Source of the DNA: Rhodospirillales bacterium
GTDB taxonomy: Bacteria; Pseudomonadota; Alphaproteobacteria; Acetobacterales; Acetobacteraceae
Assembly (NCBI GenBank): GCA_947460455.1
Contig: CANHKG010000001.1
Span: 1-64,000 of the forward strand
DNA length: 64,000 nucleotides
Reading direction: 5' to 3'
The position numbers and the translations under genes were made by a program. Positions 44,165-52,592 of the stretch are shown here, piece by piece. How positions within the stretch are numbered: the stretch's first letter is position 1; the number at the start of each line of letters is the position of its first letter. The notes beneath the pieces are model-generated. The model was not told the origin of the DNA and did no database searches. It saw only the letters and a program-made list of their open reading frames with translations.

Positions 44165-45296
44165 GCGCCAGTACCGCGTCGCAGATGCGCGCCAGGTCCT
44201 CCTCCGTCAGGTCCGGATGGATCGGCAGCGCCATGATGCGCCCGGCCAGGTCCTCGGAGACCGGCAGCGCCGCCCCGTCATGCGCGCCCTGATAGGCCGG
44301 CTGCTGGTGCAGCGGCTTGGGGTAGTAGATCGCACTCGGCACGCCGGCGGCGCGCAGACCGTCCTGCAGCTTCGTCCGCGCCGCGCCATCCGGCAGCAGG
44401 ATCGCGTAGATCGCCCAGGCCGCCTTGCTGTCCGCCACCCGCGCCGGCGTCACCACCGCATTGCCCAGCCGCGAATCGTAGTAGGCCGCCACGCGCTCGC
44501 GCGCCGCCAGCTCGTCGGCGAACACCGTCAGCTTGCTCAGCAGCACCGCCGCCTGCAGCGTGTCCAGCCGCCCGTTCATGCCGGTACGCAGCACCTCGTA
44601 GCGCGTGGTGCCCTCGCCATGGGTGCGCAGGCTGCGATACAGCGCCGCCCGATCGTCGCTCTCGGTGAACAGCGCGCCGCCATCGCCATAGGCACCCAGC
44701 GGCTTGCTCGGAAAGAAGCTCGTCGCCGTCGCATCCGCCATCGTGCCCAGCATCCGGCCGGAAAGGCTCGCCCCGAAGCTCTGCGCGCAATCATCCAGCG
44801 TCACCAGCTTCTCGCGCGCGGCAATCGCCGCCAGCGCCGGCCAATCCGCCGGCTGCCCGAACAGATCCACCCCGATCAGCATCCGCGGCGTAAGCTTCCC
44901 CGCCGCCCGCACCTCGGCGACCCTTGCTGCCAGATGCGCCGGGTCGATCTGGAAGGTGCGCGGATCCACATCCACGAACACCGGCGTTGCCCCCAGCACC
45001 AGCGGCACCTCGGCCGTGGCGGTATAGGTGAAGGCCGGCAGGAACACCGCATCCCCGCGCCCGATCTCCTCGGCCATCATCGCGATCTGCAGCGCATCGG
45101 TGCCGGAGCTGATGGAAATGCAGTGCTTCGCCCCGCAGAACTGCGCCAGCGCCTGCTCCAGCTCCACCACTTCGGGCCCCAGGATGAACTGGCAATGCCC
45201 CAGCACCGCCTCCAGCCGCCGGCGCAGATCGGCCTCGATCCGGGCCTGCTGGCCCTTGAGGTCGATGAAGGGGATCGGGCGCGGCTGTTCGTTCAT
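44157..45296 (-). CDS. DegT/DnrJ/EryC1/StrS-family nucleotide-sugar aminotransferase
   Basis: A 379-residue PLP enzyme. The conserved segments are HCISISSGTDALQIAMMAEE, 'DDCAQSFGASLSGRML' and TSFFPSKPLGAYGDGGALFT with the Schiff-base lysine in FPSKPLG. These aminotransferases convert 4-keto (or 3-keto) nucleotide sugars to amino sugars, as PglE, WecE and WbpE do. It follows the CapD/PglF-like dehydratase gene by 9 nt. The two would supply a 4-amino-4,6-dideoxy sugar for a surface glycan. Confidence 0.9.
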   Translation of the reverse strand: MNEQPRPIPFIDLKGQQARIEADLRRRLEAVLGHCQFILGPEVVELEQALAQFCGAKHCISISSGTDALQIAMMAEEIGRGDAVFLPAFTYTATAEVPLVLGATPVFVDVDPRTFQIDPAHLAARVAEVRAAGKLTPRMLIGVDLFGQPADWPALAAIAAREKLVTLDDCAQSFGASLSGRMLGTMADATATSFFPSKPLGAYGDGGALFTESDDRAALYRSLRTHGEGTTRYEVLRTGMNGRLDTLQAAVLLSKLTVFADELAARERVAAYYDSRLGNAVVTPARVADSKAAWAIYAILLPDGAARTKLQDGLRAAGVPSAIYYPKPLHQQPAYQGAHDGAALPVSEDLAGRIMALPIHPDLTEEDLARICDAVLAHV

Positions 45297-45305
45297 GTCA
45301 GTCCC

Positions 45306-47261
45306 TCAGGCACGCGCCGCGCCGCCCTCTGCCGAAGCAGGGCCGGGCGCGGCGTTGTGGGCGAATTCCGGAATCTGGCGGCCCAGCAGGGCCAAGGCGA
45401 GGCGGATATTGCCGCCGCGCGCCGCCAGCGCGATCTCATCGATAGCCCGGCCGACGATGGCGGCATCGGCGGTGCGCGGGGTGGCCATCAGCAGCCCGTC
45501 ATGCCCGATCGGCACCGCGGGCTCACGGCCGTGGAACAGCTCCTCGAACAGCTTCTCGCCCGGCCGCAGCCCGGTGTAGCGGATCTCGATATCCACATCG
45601 GGCCGCAGCCCGGCCAGCCGGATCATGTTGCGCGCGAGGTCGGAAATCTTCACCGGCTCGCCCATGTCCAGCACGAAGATGCCGCCCTGGCGCAGGAAAT
45701 CCGGCGAGGTATCCAGCGCGCCGGCACCCCGTTCCGCGTCGGTCGTACCGACGACCGAGGCCTGCAGCACCAGCCCCACCGCCTCGCGCACCGTCATGAA
45801 ATAGCGCTGCATGTCCGGGTGCGTCACCGTCAGCGGCCCGCCGCGCGCCAGCTGGCGCTGGAACAGCGGCACCACGCTGCCGGTGGAGCCCAGCACATTG
45901 CCGAACCGCACGGTGATGCAGCGCATCCCGCCTGAGGCACGGCCCTGAATGTCCAGCGCCTGGCAGAACATCTCCGCCAGCCGCTTCGAAGCCCCCATCA
46001 CACTGGTCGGGTTCACCGCCTTGTCGGTGGAGATCAGCACCATCGCCGCCGCCCCGGCCGCGCGCGCCGCCTCGGCCACATGGCGCGTGCCCAGCGCGTT
46101 GGTCAGCAGCCCCTCGGCCGGGTTCGCCTCCACCAGCGGCACGTGCTTCAGCGCCGCGGCATGGAACACCAGCTCCGGCCGCGCCCGCTCGAACACGTCG
46201 CGAATCCGCGCCTCGTCGCGCACATCGGCGATCACCGCCTCGCGCGGCACCAGCGGCGCCGCCTCGCCCAGCTCCAGGTCGATCTGCCACAGCGCGAACT
46301 CGCCGGAATCCAGCAGCACCAGCTTCGCCGGGCCGAGGGCTGCCACCTGCCGCGCCAGCTCGCTGCCGATGGAGCCGCCGGCCCCGGTCACCAGCACCCG
46401 GCGCCCCTGCACCAGCCGCGCCATGCCCTCGCGGTCCAGCCGCACCTGCGGCCGGTTCAGCAAATCCTCGATCGCCACCGGCGCCAGCTGCAACCCCTTC
46501 TCCGCACCCTGCGCCGGATCCAGGCTGGTGATCCGCGGCGCACTCGCCACCCGCACGCCCTGCTGCTCCGCCACCGCCATCACCTGCGCCAGCGACGTGC
46601 CGGAAAGCGCGGGGTCGGTCACCACCAGCGTGCCCGGCAGCCGCCCCTCCTCGCGCAGCCTGGCCAGCACGGCGGGAAGCTCCGCCAGCCCGCCCAGGAT
46701 CGGCTGCCCGTTGATCCGCCGCCCGGTCTGCGCCCGCCCGGTGGAAACCAGCCCCATCACGAAGAACGGGGGCGCCGCCTCGGCCGCCAGCGCGCGCAGG
46801 AACAGGTCGCTGCCCTCGCCCGCGCCCACCAGCAGCACCGCCGCCCCGCCCTGCGCCTGCCCGCGCCCCTCCTGCGACAGCCGATAGGCCAGGCGGGGTG
46901 CCGCCAGCAGCACGATCAGCGCCAGCGCATGCGCCACCGGAAAACTCGGCCCGGGCATCACCGCCCCGCCCTCGCGCAGCCCCACCGGGAACACCGCCGC
47001 CGCCGCCACCGAAGCCGCGGCCAGCGCCAGCAAATCCTGCGTGCCGGCGAAGCGCCAGTACTGCACCGAAAGCTTGAACGGCACGCCCGCCAGCAGCAGC
47101 GCCACCGCCGCCCAGGGCAGCGCCCACCACGGCCCCAGCAGGTCGGCGCTATTCCCCGGGGGGGCCACCAGCCAGCGCGCAAGCAGATACGCGGCCGCGG
47201 CCAGCAGCCCGTCCAGCCCCACGTTCAGCCCGATCCGCACCAATGCGCGCCGCGTCGCCAT
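45306..47261 (-). CDS. Membrane-bound UDP-sugar 4,6-dehydratase (CapD/PglF/FlaA1-like)
   Basis: A 651-residue protein with four N-terminal membrane helices. A first nucleotide-binding domain (VLLVGAGEGSDLFLRALAAE) is followed by the SDR domain with VLVTGAGGSIGSELARQVAA and the active-site segment LISTDKAVNPTSVMGASKRL, the variant in which Thr-Asp-Lys replaces the usual Tyr-containing triad of 4,6-dehydratases. It should convert UDP-GlcNAc (or similar) to the 4-keto-6-deoxy sugar. I use ATG 47261 for its AAGAAGGG site; in-frame starts upstream (to 47342) are possible. It is divergent from plsC, and the aminotransferase follows. Confidence 0.9.
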   Translation of the reverse strand: MATRRALVRIGLNVGLDGLLAAAAYLLARWLVAPPGNSADLLGPWWALPWAAVALLLAGVPFKLSVQYWRFAGTQDLLALAAASVAAAAVFPVGLREGGAVMPGPSFPVAHALALIVLLAAPRLAYRLSQEGRGQAQGGAAVLLVGAGEGSDLFLRALAAEAAPPFFVMGLVSTGRAQTGRRINGQPILGGLAELPAVLARLREEGRLPGTLVVTDPALSGTSLAQVMAVAEQQGVRVASAPRITSLDPAQGAEKGLQLAPVAIEDLLNRPQVRLDREGMARLVQGRRVLVTGAGGSIGSELARQVAALGPAKLVLLDSGEFALWQIDLELGEAAPLVPREAVIADVRDEARIRDVFERARPELVFHAAALKHVPLVEANPAEGLLTNALGTRHVAEAARAAGAAAMVLISTDKAVNPTSVMGASKRLAEMFCQALDIQGRASGGMRCITVRFGNVLGSTGSVVPLFQRQLARGGPLTVTHPDMQRYFMTVREAVGLVLQASVVGTTDAERGAGALDTSPDFLRQGGIFVLDMGEPVKISDLARNMIRLAGLRPDVDIEIRYTGLRPGEKLFEELFHGREPAVPIGHDGLLMATPRTADAAIVGRAIDEIALAARGGNIRLALALLGRQIPEFAHNAAPGPASAEGGAARA

Positions 47262-47426
47262 ACCCTTCTTTACATCCCGCAACCGTGTCGCGGCCATAGG
47301 GGCCGCACCACAGAGGTCCATAGGGCCCGTTTGCGGCACCACAACGGCAACGTGAACCGAAGCTTCAACGAAGTGTCACCACGCCGCCATTGTGACAGCC
47401 CCGCCAGCGGCGTATTCGGGCGACAG

Positions 47427-48383
47427 ATGACCCAGAAATCCCGCCGACTCCCCTTCGGCCGCGCCGCCAACGCCGACCCCGCCGTGGAGGAGGCCGAGGC
47501 GGCCGCCTGGGCATTGCCCCGCCGCCGCGCGGTGCTGCGCCGCCTGGGCCCGATCTGGCGCCTGATGCTCGTCCTGCCCTGGACCCTGCTCTGCGCCATC
47601 CCGCAGCTCCTCGTGCTGGCTCTGCCCGGCAAGCCCACCGCCCTCGTCACCCGCCTCTACTGGCGCGGCCTCTGCGCCATCCTCGGCCTGCGCCTGCGCC
47701 TCATCGGCGCCCCGGCCCACACCACCGCCGATGGCCGCCCGGTGGTCTATGTCTCCAACCATTCCTCCTGGCTGGACATCCTCGCCCTCGGCGCCCAGCT
47801 CGACGCTGCCTTCATCGCCAAGGAGGAGGTCGCCGGCTGGCCCCTCATCGGCTGGATCGCCCGCCTCGGCCGCACCGTCTATGTCCGCCGCGCCCGCACC
47901 AGCACGGTGCGCGAACGCGACGAAATGCGCACCCGCCTCGCCGCCGGCGACAGCCTGATCCTGTTCCCAGAGGGCACCACGTCCGACGGCGCGCGCGTGC
48001 TGCCATTCCGCTCCGCCTTCCTCTCCATCGCCGAGCTTCCCGTCGGGCCCGGCGGCCTGCCGCCGATCGTCCAGCCGGTCTCCCTGGTGTACGACCGCCT
48101 GGCCGGCCTGCCCGTCGGCCGCGCCGCCCGCCCGATCTTCGCCTGGTATGGCGACATGGAGATCGCGCCCCACTACTGGCAGCTCGCCCAGCACGGCGGC
48201 ATGCGCGCCAGCCTGCTGCTGCACCCGCCGCTGGACCCGCGGGATTTCCCCAACCGCAAGGCCCTCACCCAGGCGGTCTGGCAGGCCAGCGCCGACGGGG
48301 CCGCCCTGCTGCGCCAGAACCGCCCGGCGCCCAGCCCCGCCAAACAGCCCGCCGAGGCCGCCTCCGCAGCGGCCCTTGCCTAG
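47427..48383 (+). CDS. plsC: 1-acyl-sn-glycerol-3-phosphate acyltransferase
   Basis: A 318-residue membrane acyltransferase with two hydrophobic N-terminal segments. Its catalytic motifs are VSNHSSWLDILALG (NHx4D type), LFPEGTTSDGARVLPFRSAF (glycerophosphate site) and a later 'PIVQPVSLVYD'. It acylates lysophosphatidic acid in phospholipid synthesis. Some relatives work on ornithine lipids. The start is ATG 47427, because earlier in-frame codons run through non-coding antisense of capD. In many alphaproteobacteria plsC lies just before miaB, as here. Confidence 0.9.
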   Translation: MTQKSRRLPFGRAANADPAVEEAEAAAWALPRRRAVLRRLGPIWRLMLVLPWTLLCAIPQLLVLALPGKPTALVTRLYWRGLCAILGLRLRLIGAPAHTTADGRPVVYVSNHSSWLDILALGAQLDAAFIAKEEVAGWPLIGWIARLGRTVYVRRARTSTVRERDEMRTRLAAGDSLILFPEGTTSDGARVLPFRSAFLSIAELPVGPGGLPPIVQPVSLVYDRLAGLPVGRAARPIFAWYGDMEIAPHYWQLAQHGGMRASLLLHPPLDPRDFPNRKALTQAVWQASADGAALLRQNRPAPSPAKQPAEAASAAALA

Positions 48384-48545
48384 CCGCAGCCGCGAAATCC
48401 TTGACACGGCACCACCCCCACCGGCGAAACTGCGCCTGTTGCCCCGGAGTGCCCCCCCAGCCTTGCGCTTGACCTGTCGCCCCGCGACCCGCATTCCTCC
48501 GCCGTTAGGCTGGACCAGCCTTCGGCTGGACAAGAGGACGCGCGG

Positions 48546-49922
48546 ATGACCAACACCAAGCGCCTCCACATGATCACGTGGGGCTGCCAGATGAACGTGT
48601 ATGACAGCGGCCGCATGGCCGATGTCCTGGCCCCGCTCGGCTACGGCCCGGCGGAGCGGCCGGATGATGCCGACATGATCATCCTCAACACCTGCCATAT
48701 CCGCGACAAGGCGGCGGAAAAGGTGTTCTCCGAACTCGGCCGCCTGCGCTTGGTCAAGCAGGCACGCGCCGAAGCCGGCCAGCGCACCATCCTCGCCGTC
48801 GCCGGCTGCGTCGCCCAGGCGGAGGGCGCCGAAATCCTCGCCCGCGCGCCCTACGTGGATATCGTGCTCGGCCCGCAAACCTATCACCGCCTGCCGGAAA
48901 TGGTCGCCCAGGCCAGCCGCGCCGCCGGCGCCGTGATCGAAACCGATTTCCCCGCCGAGCAGAAATTCGATTTCCTGCCCGAAGCCGCCGCCCCGCAGGG
49001 CCTCACCGCCTTCCTCACCATCCAGGAAGGCTGCGACAAGTTCTGCAGCTTCTGCGTCGTCCCCTACACCCGCGGCGCCGAAGCCAGCCGCCCGGCCGCC
49101 TCGGTCATCGCCGAAGCCCGCCGCCTCGTCGCCTCCGGCGCCCGCGAGCTCACCCTGCTCGGCCAGAACGTCAACGCCTGGCACGGCGAAGGCCCGGATG
49201 GCGCGCCCCGCACCCTCGGCTGGCTGATGCGCGAACTCGCCGAAATCCCCGGCCTCTGGCGCCTGCGCTACACCACGTCGCACCCGCGCGACATGGACCA
49301 GGAACTGATCGACGCCCACCGGGACATCCCGGCGGTCATGCCCTACCTGCATCTCCCCGTGCAGTCCGGCTCCGACCGCATCCTCGCCGCCATGAACCGC
49401 AAGCACACGGCCGACGAATACCGCGCCATCATCGCCCGCCTGCGCGCCGCCCGGCCGGATCTGGCACTTTCCTCCGATTTCATCGTCGGCCACCCCGGCG
49501 AGACCGATGCGGATTTCCAGGCCACGATTCAGCTCATCCGCGACGTCGGCTTCGCCAGCGCCTTCAGCTTCAAGTATTCGCCCCGCCCCGGCACCCCCGC
49601 CGCCGGCGCCGCCCTCCAGGTGCCGGAAGCGGTGAAGGATGCCCGCCTGCAGGAACTCCAGGCCCTGCTGCGCGAACAGCAGGCCGCCTTCAACGCCGAT
49701 TGCGTCGGCCGCATTGTGCCCGTTCTCTTCACCGGCCACGGCCGCCACCCCGGCCAGATCGTCGGCCGCTCGCCCTGGCTCCAGCCGGTCCACGTCATCG
49801 GCACCGAAGCCCTGATCGGAACCGAAGCCAGGGTGAAACTTTCCACCGCCCACACCAACTCCCTGTCCGGAACCCTCGCCGAAGCCGCCCTCACCCCTGC
49901 CCAGGAGCGAACCCCCGCTTGA
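48546..49922 (+). CDS. miaB: tRNA-2-methylthio-N6-dimethylallyladenosine synthase
   Basis: A 458-residue radical-SAM methylthiotransferase. The N-terminal MTTase domain has its cluster cysteines in [21 protein letters not shown] and [10 protein letters not shown]. The radical-SAM motif is [17 protein letters not shown] (CxxxCxxC). A TRAM domain closes the protein. It adds the 2-methylthio group to i6A37 of tRNAs. A TTGACA-like element sits about 145 nt upstream, without a convincing -10. Its stop overlaps the phoH start. Confidence 0.96.
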   Translation: MTNTKRLHMITWGCQMNVYDSGRMADVLAPLGYGPAERPDDADMIILNTCHIRDKAAEKVFSELGRLRLVKQARAEAGQRTILAVAGCVAQAEGAEILARAPYVDIVLGPQTYHRLPEMVAQASRAAGAVIETDFPAEQKFDFLPEAAAPQGLTAFLTIQEGCDKFCSFCVVPYTRGAEASRPAASVIAEARRLVASGARELTLLGQNVNAWHGEGPDGAPRTLGWLMRELAEIPGLWRLRYTTSHPRDMDQELIDAHRDIPAVMPYLHLPVQSGSDRILAAMNRKHTADEYRAIIARLRAARPDLALSSDFIVGHPGETDADFQATIQLIRDVGFASAFSFKYSPRPGTPAAGAALQVPEAVKDARLQELQALLREQQAAFNADCVGRIVPVLFTGHGRHPGQIVGRSPWLQPVHVIGTEALIGTEARVKLSTAHTNSLSGTLAEAALTPAQERTPA

Positions 49923-51016
49923 GCGCCACCAACCTGCCCAGCCTGCCCGGCAGCATCCGCACCGCGCAGGGCCCCGCCCAAGCCGCCGTCACCCTCCAGT
50001 TCGCCGACAACACGCTGCTGTCGCTGCTGCTCGGTGACCACGACCGGCACCTGGTGCGCCTGGAACAGGGATTGGGCGTGCGGCTCGCCTGCCGCGGCAA
50101 CCGCCTCGCCGTCACTGGCGACGCCGCCCGCGTGGAAGCCGCCCAGGGCGCCATCAACGGCCTCTACGCCAAGCTCCAGCGCGGCGAGGCCGTCGGCCCC
50201 AGCGAGGTCGATGCCGCCATCCGCCTCGCCGAAATCGAAGACCCCCGCCTGCCGCTGTCCGATCTTCCGGCCATCCGCACCAAGCGCGGCGCCATCGGCC
50301 CGCGCTCCCCGGGCCAGGCCACCTACATGGACCTGCTGGCCCGCCACGAGATGGTCTTCGCCCTCGGCCCCGCCGGCACCGGCAAGACCTACCTCGCCGT
50401 CGCCCAGGCCGTGGCCATGCTCACCGCCGGCAAGGTCGACCGTATCGTCCTCTCCCGCCCCGCCGTCGAAGCCGGCGAACGCCTCGGCTTCCTGCCCGGC
50501 GACCTCAAGGAAAAGGTCGATCCCTACCTGCGCCCGCTCTACGACGCGCTGCACGACATGATGCCCGGCGACCAGGTCACCCGCCGCATGGGCACCGGGG
50601 AGATCGAGGTCGCGCCGCTCGCCTTCATGCGCGGCCGCACCCTGGCCCATGCCTTCGTGATTCTCGACGAAGCGCAGAACACCACGCCGGTGCAGATGAA
50701 GATGTTCCTCACCCGCATGGGCGAAGGCACCCGCATGGTCATCGCCGGCGACCTCTCCCAGGTCGATCTCCCCGCCGGCACCCGCTCCGGCATGCGCGAC
50801 GCGCTGGAGACGGTGGAAGGCGTGCCCGGCATCGCCATCGCCCGCTTCGACAAGCGCGACGTGGTCCGCCACCCCCTTGTCGCGCGCATTGTCGAAGCCT
50901 ACGACCAGCGCACCGCTGCCGAGGGCGACACCGCCCGCCGCCGCCGCGCCTCGCCGCAGCCTGACGCTGTGGCACCAACAGGCCCGGCCGCTGTCGGCGG
51001 CCAAACAGGAAAGTAA
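49919..51016 (+). CDS. phoH: PhoH-like ATPase
   Basis: A 365-residue PhoH/PhoL-type protein. An N-terminal KH-like segment (residues 25-90) leads to the Walker A motif [20 protein letters not shown], the '[20 protein letters not shown]' stretch and Walker B in [20 protein letters not shown]. Unusually it begins with TTG at 49919, which overlaps the miaB stop (TTGA). No ATG exists before the KH-like part, so coupled translation is likely. PhoH proteins beside ybeY are linked to RNA processing and ribosome maturation. Confidence 0.93.
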   Translation: MSATNLPSLPGSIRTAQGPAQAAVTLQFADNTLLSLLLGDHDRHLVRLEQGLGVRLACRGNRLAVTGDAARVEAAQGAINGLYAKLQRGEAVGPSEVDAAIRLAEIEDPRLPLSDLPAIRTKRGAIGPRSPGQATYMDLLARHEMVFALGPAGTGKTYLAVAQAVAMLTAGKVDRIVLSRPAVEAGERLGFLPGDLKEKVDPYLRPLYDALHDMMPGDQVTRRMGTGEIEVAPLAFMRGRTLAHAFVILDEAQNTTPVQMKMFLTRMGEGTRMVIAGDLSQVDLPAGTRSGMRDALETVEGVPGIAIARFDKRDVVRHPLVARIVEAYDQRTAAEGDTARRRRASPQPDAVAPTGPAAVGGQTGK

Positions 51017-51526
51017 ATGGACCCCTCCAGTAGACCCAGCCCCGCAACCGCGGGGCTCCCCCTCGCTCTCCCGTCGGAGATCGAGATCATCATCGCGGAC
51101 CCAGCCTGGCGACGCTTCGTCGCCCGCCCAGAGGCCGTCGCCCGCCAGGCCGCCGGCACCACCGGCGGGGCCGCTACTATCGTCCTGGCCAGTGATGCAG
51201 AGGTGAAGCGCCTCAACGCCCGCCACCGCGACCGCAACAAGCCCACCAACGTGCTCACCTTCGAGCCCGCCGCCCCCGGCCTGCCCGGTGAGATCGTGCT
51301 CGCCCTCGGCACCGTAAGGCGGGAGGCCCAATCCGCCGGCCGCCGCCCCGCCGACCACCTCGCCCATCTCGTAGTGCACGGCATGTTGCACCTGCAGGGC
51401 CACGACCACGGCGAAGCCGGCGAGGCCCGCCGCATGGAAATGGCCGAATCCCGCGCGCTGTCCCGCCTGCGCAGGCCGAACCCGTGGAAGACCTCCATGG
51501 GGAAATCCGGGGGGCGCGGCCTGTGA
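51017..51526 (+). CDS. ybeY: Endoribonuclease YbeY (rRNA maturation factor)
   Basis: A 169-residue metalloprotein with the YbeY zinc motif LVVHGMLHLQGHDH (three His ligands) and the preceding NKPTNVLTFEP segment. It acts in 16S rRNA 3'-end maturation and ribosome quality control. Its ATG directly follows the phoH stop codon. The C-terminal 20 residues (LSRLRRPNPWKTSMG) are a little longer than usual and run into the overlapping start of the CBS-domain protein. Confidence 0.95.
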   Translation: MDPSSRPSPATAGLPLALPSEIEIIIADPAWRRFVARPEAVARQAAGTTGGAATIVLASDAEVKRLNARHRDRNKPTNVLTFEPAAPGLPGEIVLALGTVRREAQSAGRRPADHLAHLVVHGMLHLQGHDHGEAGEARRMEMAESRALSRLRRPNPWKTSMGKSGGRGL

Positions 51527-52395
51527 GCGCCTCCCGCCACTCCATGCTGGACCGCATCCGCGCGAAACTCCGTGGCCGCGCCGAGCCCAGCGTGCGCGAA
51601 TCCATCGCCGAACTCGTCCAGGAAGCCGCCGGCAACCAGGCGGGCCACAACGGCACCCCGGAAATCGACCCGCACGAACAGGCCCTCATCGCCAACGTGC
51701 TGCGCCTGCGCGGCAAGCAGGCCGACGACGTCATGGTCCCGCGGGCGGACATCATCGCCATGCGCGTCGATGTCTCGCTCGATGAAGCCCTGGCCCTGAT
51801 CCGCTCCGACGGCCATTCCCGCCTGCCGGTCTACCGCGAATCCCTCGATGACATCGTCGGCATGGTCCACATCAAGGACGTCTTCGCCTATGTCGGCCGC
51901 TCCGAGGCGTTCAACCTGGAAAAGATCGTCCGCCGCCCCCTGCTCGTCGCCCCGCAGATCCCGGTGCTCGACCTGCTGCTGCAGATGCGCCAGGCCCGCA
52001 TGCACCTCGCCTTGGTAGTCGACGAGTACGGCGGCATCGACGGCCTCGTCACCATCGAGGACCTGGTGGAGGAAATCGTCGGCGACATCAGCGACGAGCA
52101 CGACGAGCCCGAAAGCCAGATGTGGACCGAACGGCCGGATGGCACGATCGAAATCGACGCCCGCCTGCCCGTCGCCGAATTCGAGCAACGCCTCGGCCCC
52201 GTCCTCACCGACGACGAGCGCAACGCCGATATCGACACGATCGGCGGCCTGGTCATGACACTCGCCGGCCGCGTCCCCACCCGCAGCGAGGTGATCGGCC
52301 ACCCCAGCGGCATCGAGTTCCGCATCCTGGAAGCCGATGTCCGCCGCATCCGCCGCCTGCGCATGCGCCGCCCTACCCCCAGCACCGACGACTGA
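51523..52395 (+). CDS. corC: CBS-domain HlyC/CorC-family protein
   Basis: A 290-residue cytoplasmic protein with two CBS domains (VMVPRADIIAMRVDVSLDEA and LLQMRQARMHLALVVDEYGG) and a C-terminal transporter-associated CorC_HlyC domain ('DIDTIGGLVMTLAGRVPTR'). It lacks the DUF21 membrane part, as CorC does. It is linked to Mg/Co efflux in enterobacteria and is regularly found after ybeY. I take GTG 51523, which overlaps the ybeY stop (GTGA); GTG 51484 is also in frame. The apolipoprotein acyltransferase gene (lnt) that often follows is absent, and the segment turns to other genes. Confidence 0.92.
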   Translation: MSASRHSMLDRIRAKLRGRAEPSVRESIAELVQEAAGNQAGHNGTPEIDPHEQALIANVLRLRGKQADDVMVPRADIIAMRVDVSLDEALALIRSDGHSRLPVYRESLDDIVGMVHIKDVFAYVGRSEAFNLEKIVRRPLLVAPQIPVLDLLLQMRQARMHLALVVDEYGGIDGLVTIEDLVEEIVGDISDEHDEPESQMWTERPDGTIEIDARLPVAEFEQRLGPVLTDDERNADIDTIGGLVMTLAGRVPTRSEVIGHPSGIEFRILEADVRRIRRLRMRRPTPSTDD

Positions 52396-52483
52396 TCCCC
52401 AAACGCCTCTTCGTGGCACCAGTTGGCAAGAGCCTGGTCGAGACCTCGCTCCGGTGAGTCAGAGGCGGCCGCTTGGCCGCCGC

Positions 52484-52559
52484 CCGGCGGTGATTTGCGA
52501 GCACCGGAGCGGAGCGGCCCGGAGGCCGTGAGCACCGGAGCACAGCAAATCGCCGTCGG
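52484..52559. repeat. Imperfect inverted repeat with internal 12-bp direct repeats
   Basis: Arms CCGGCGGTGATTTGC (52484-52498) and GCAAATCGCCGTCGG (52545-52559) pair with two mismatches. Between and next to them GAGCACCGGAGC occurs twice (52499-52510 and 52530-52541). It sits between the convergent corC and autotransporter genes and may serve as a shared terminator or be a small repetitive element. Confidence 0.6.
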
Positions 52560-52592
52560 ATGACCGCCGGAGTAGAGGTATCGATCAGGCTC

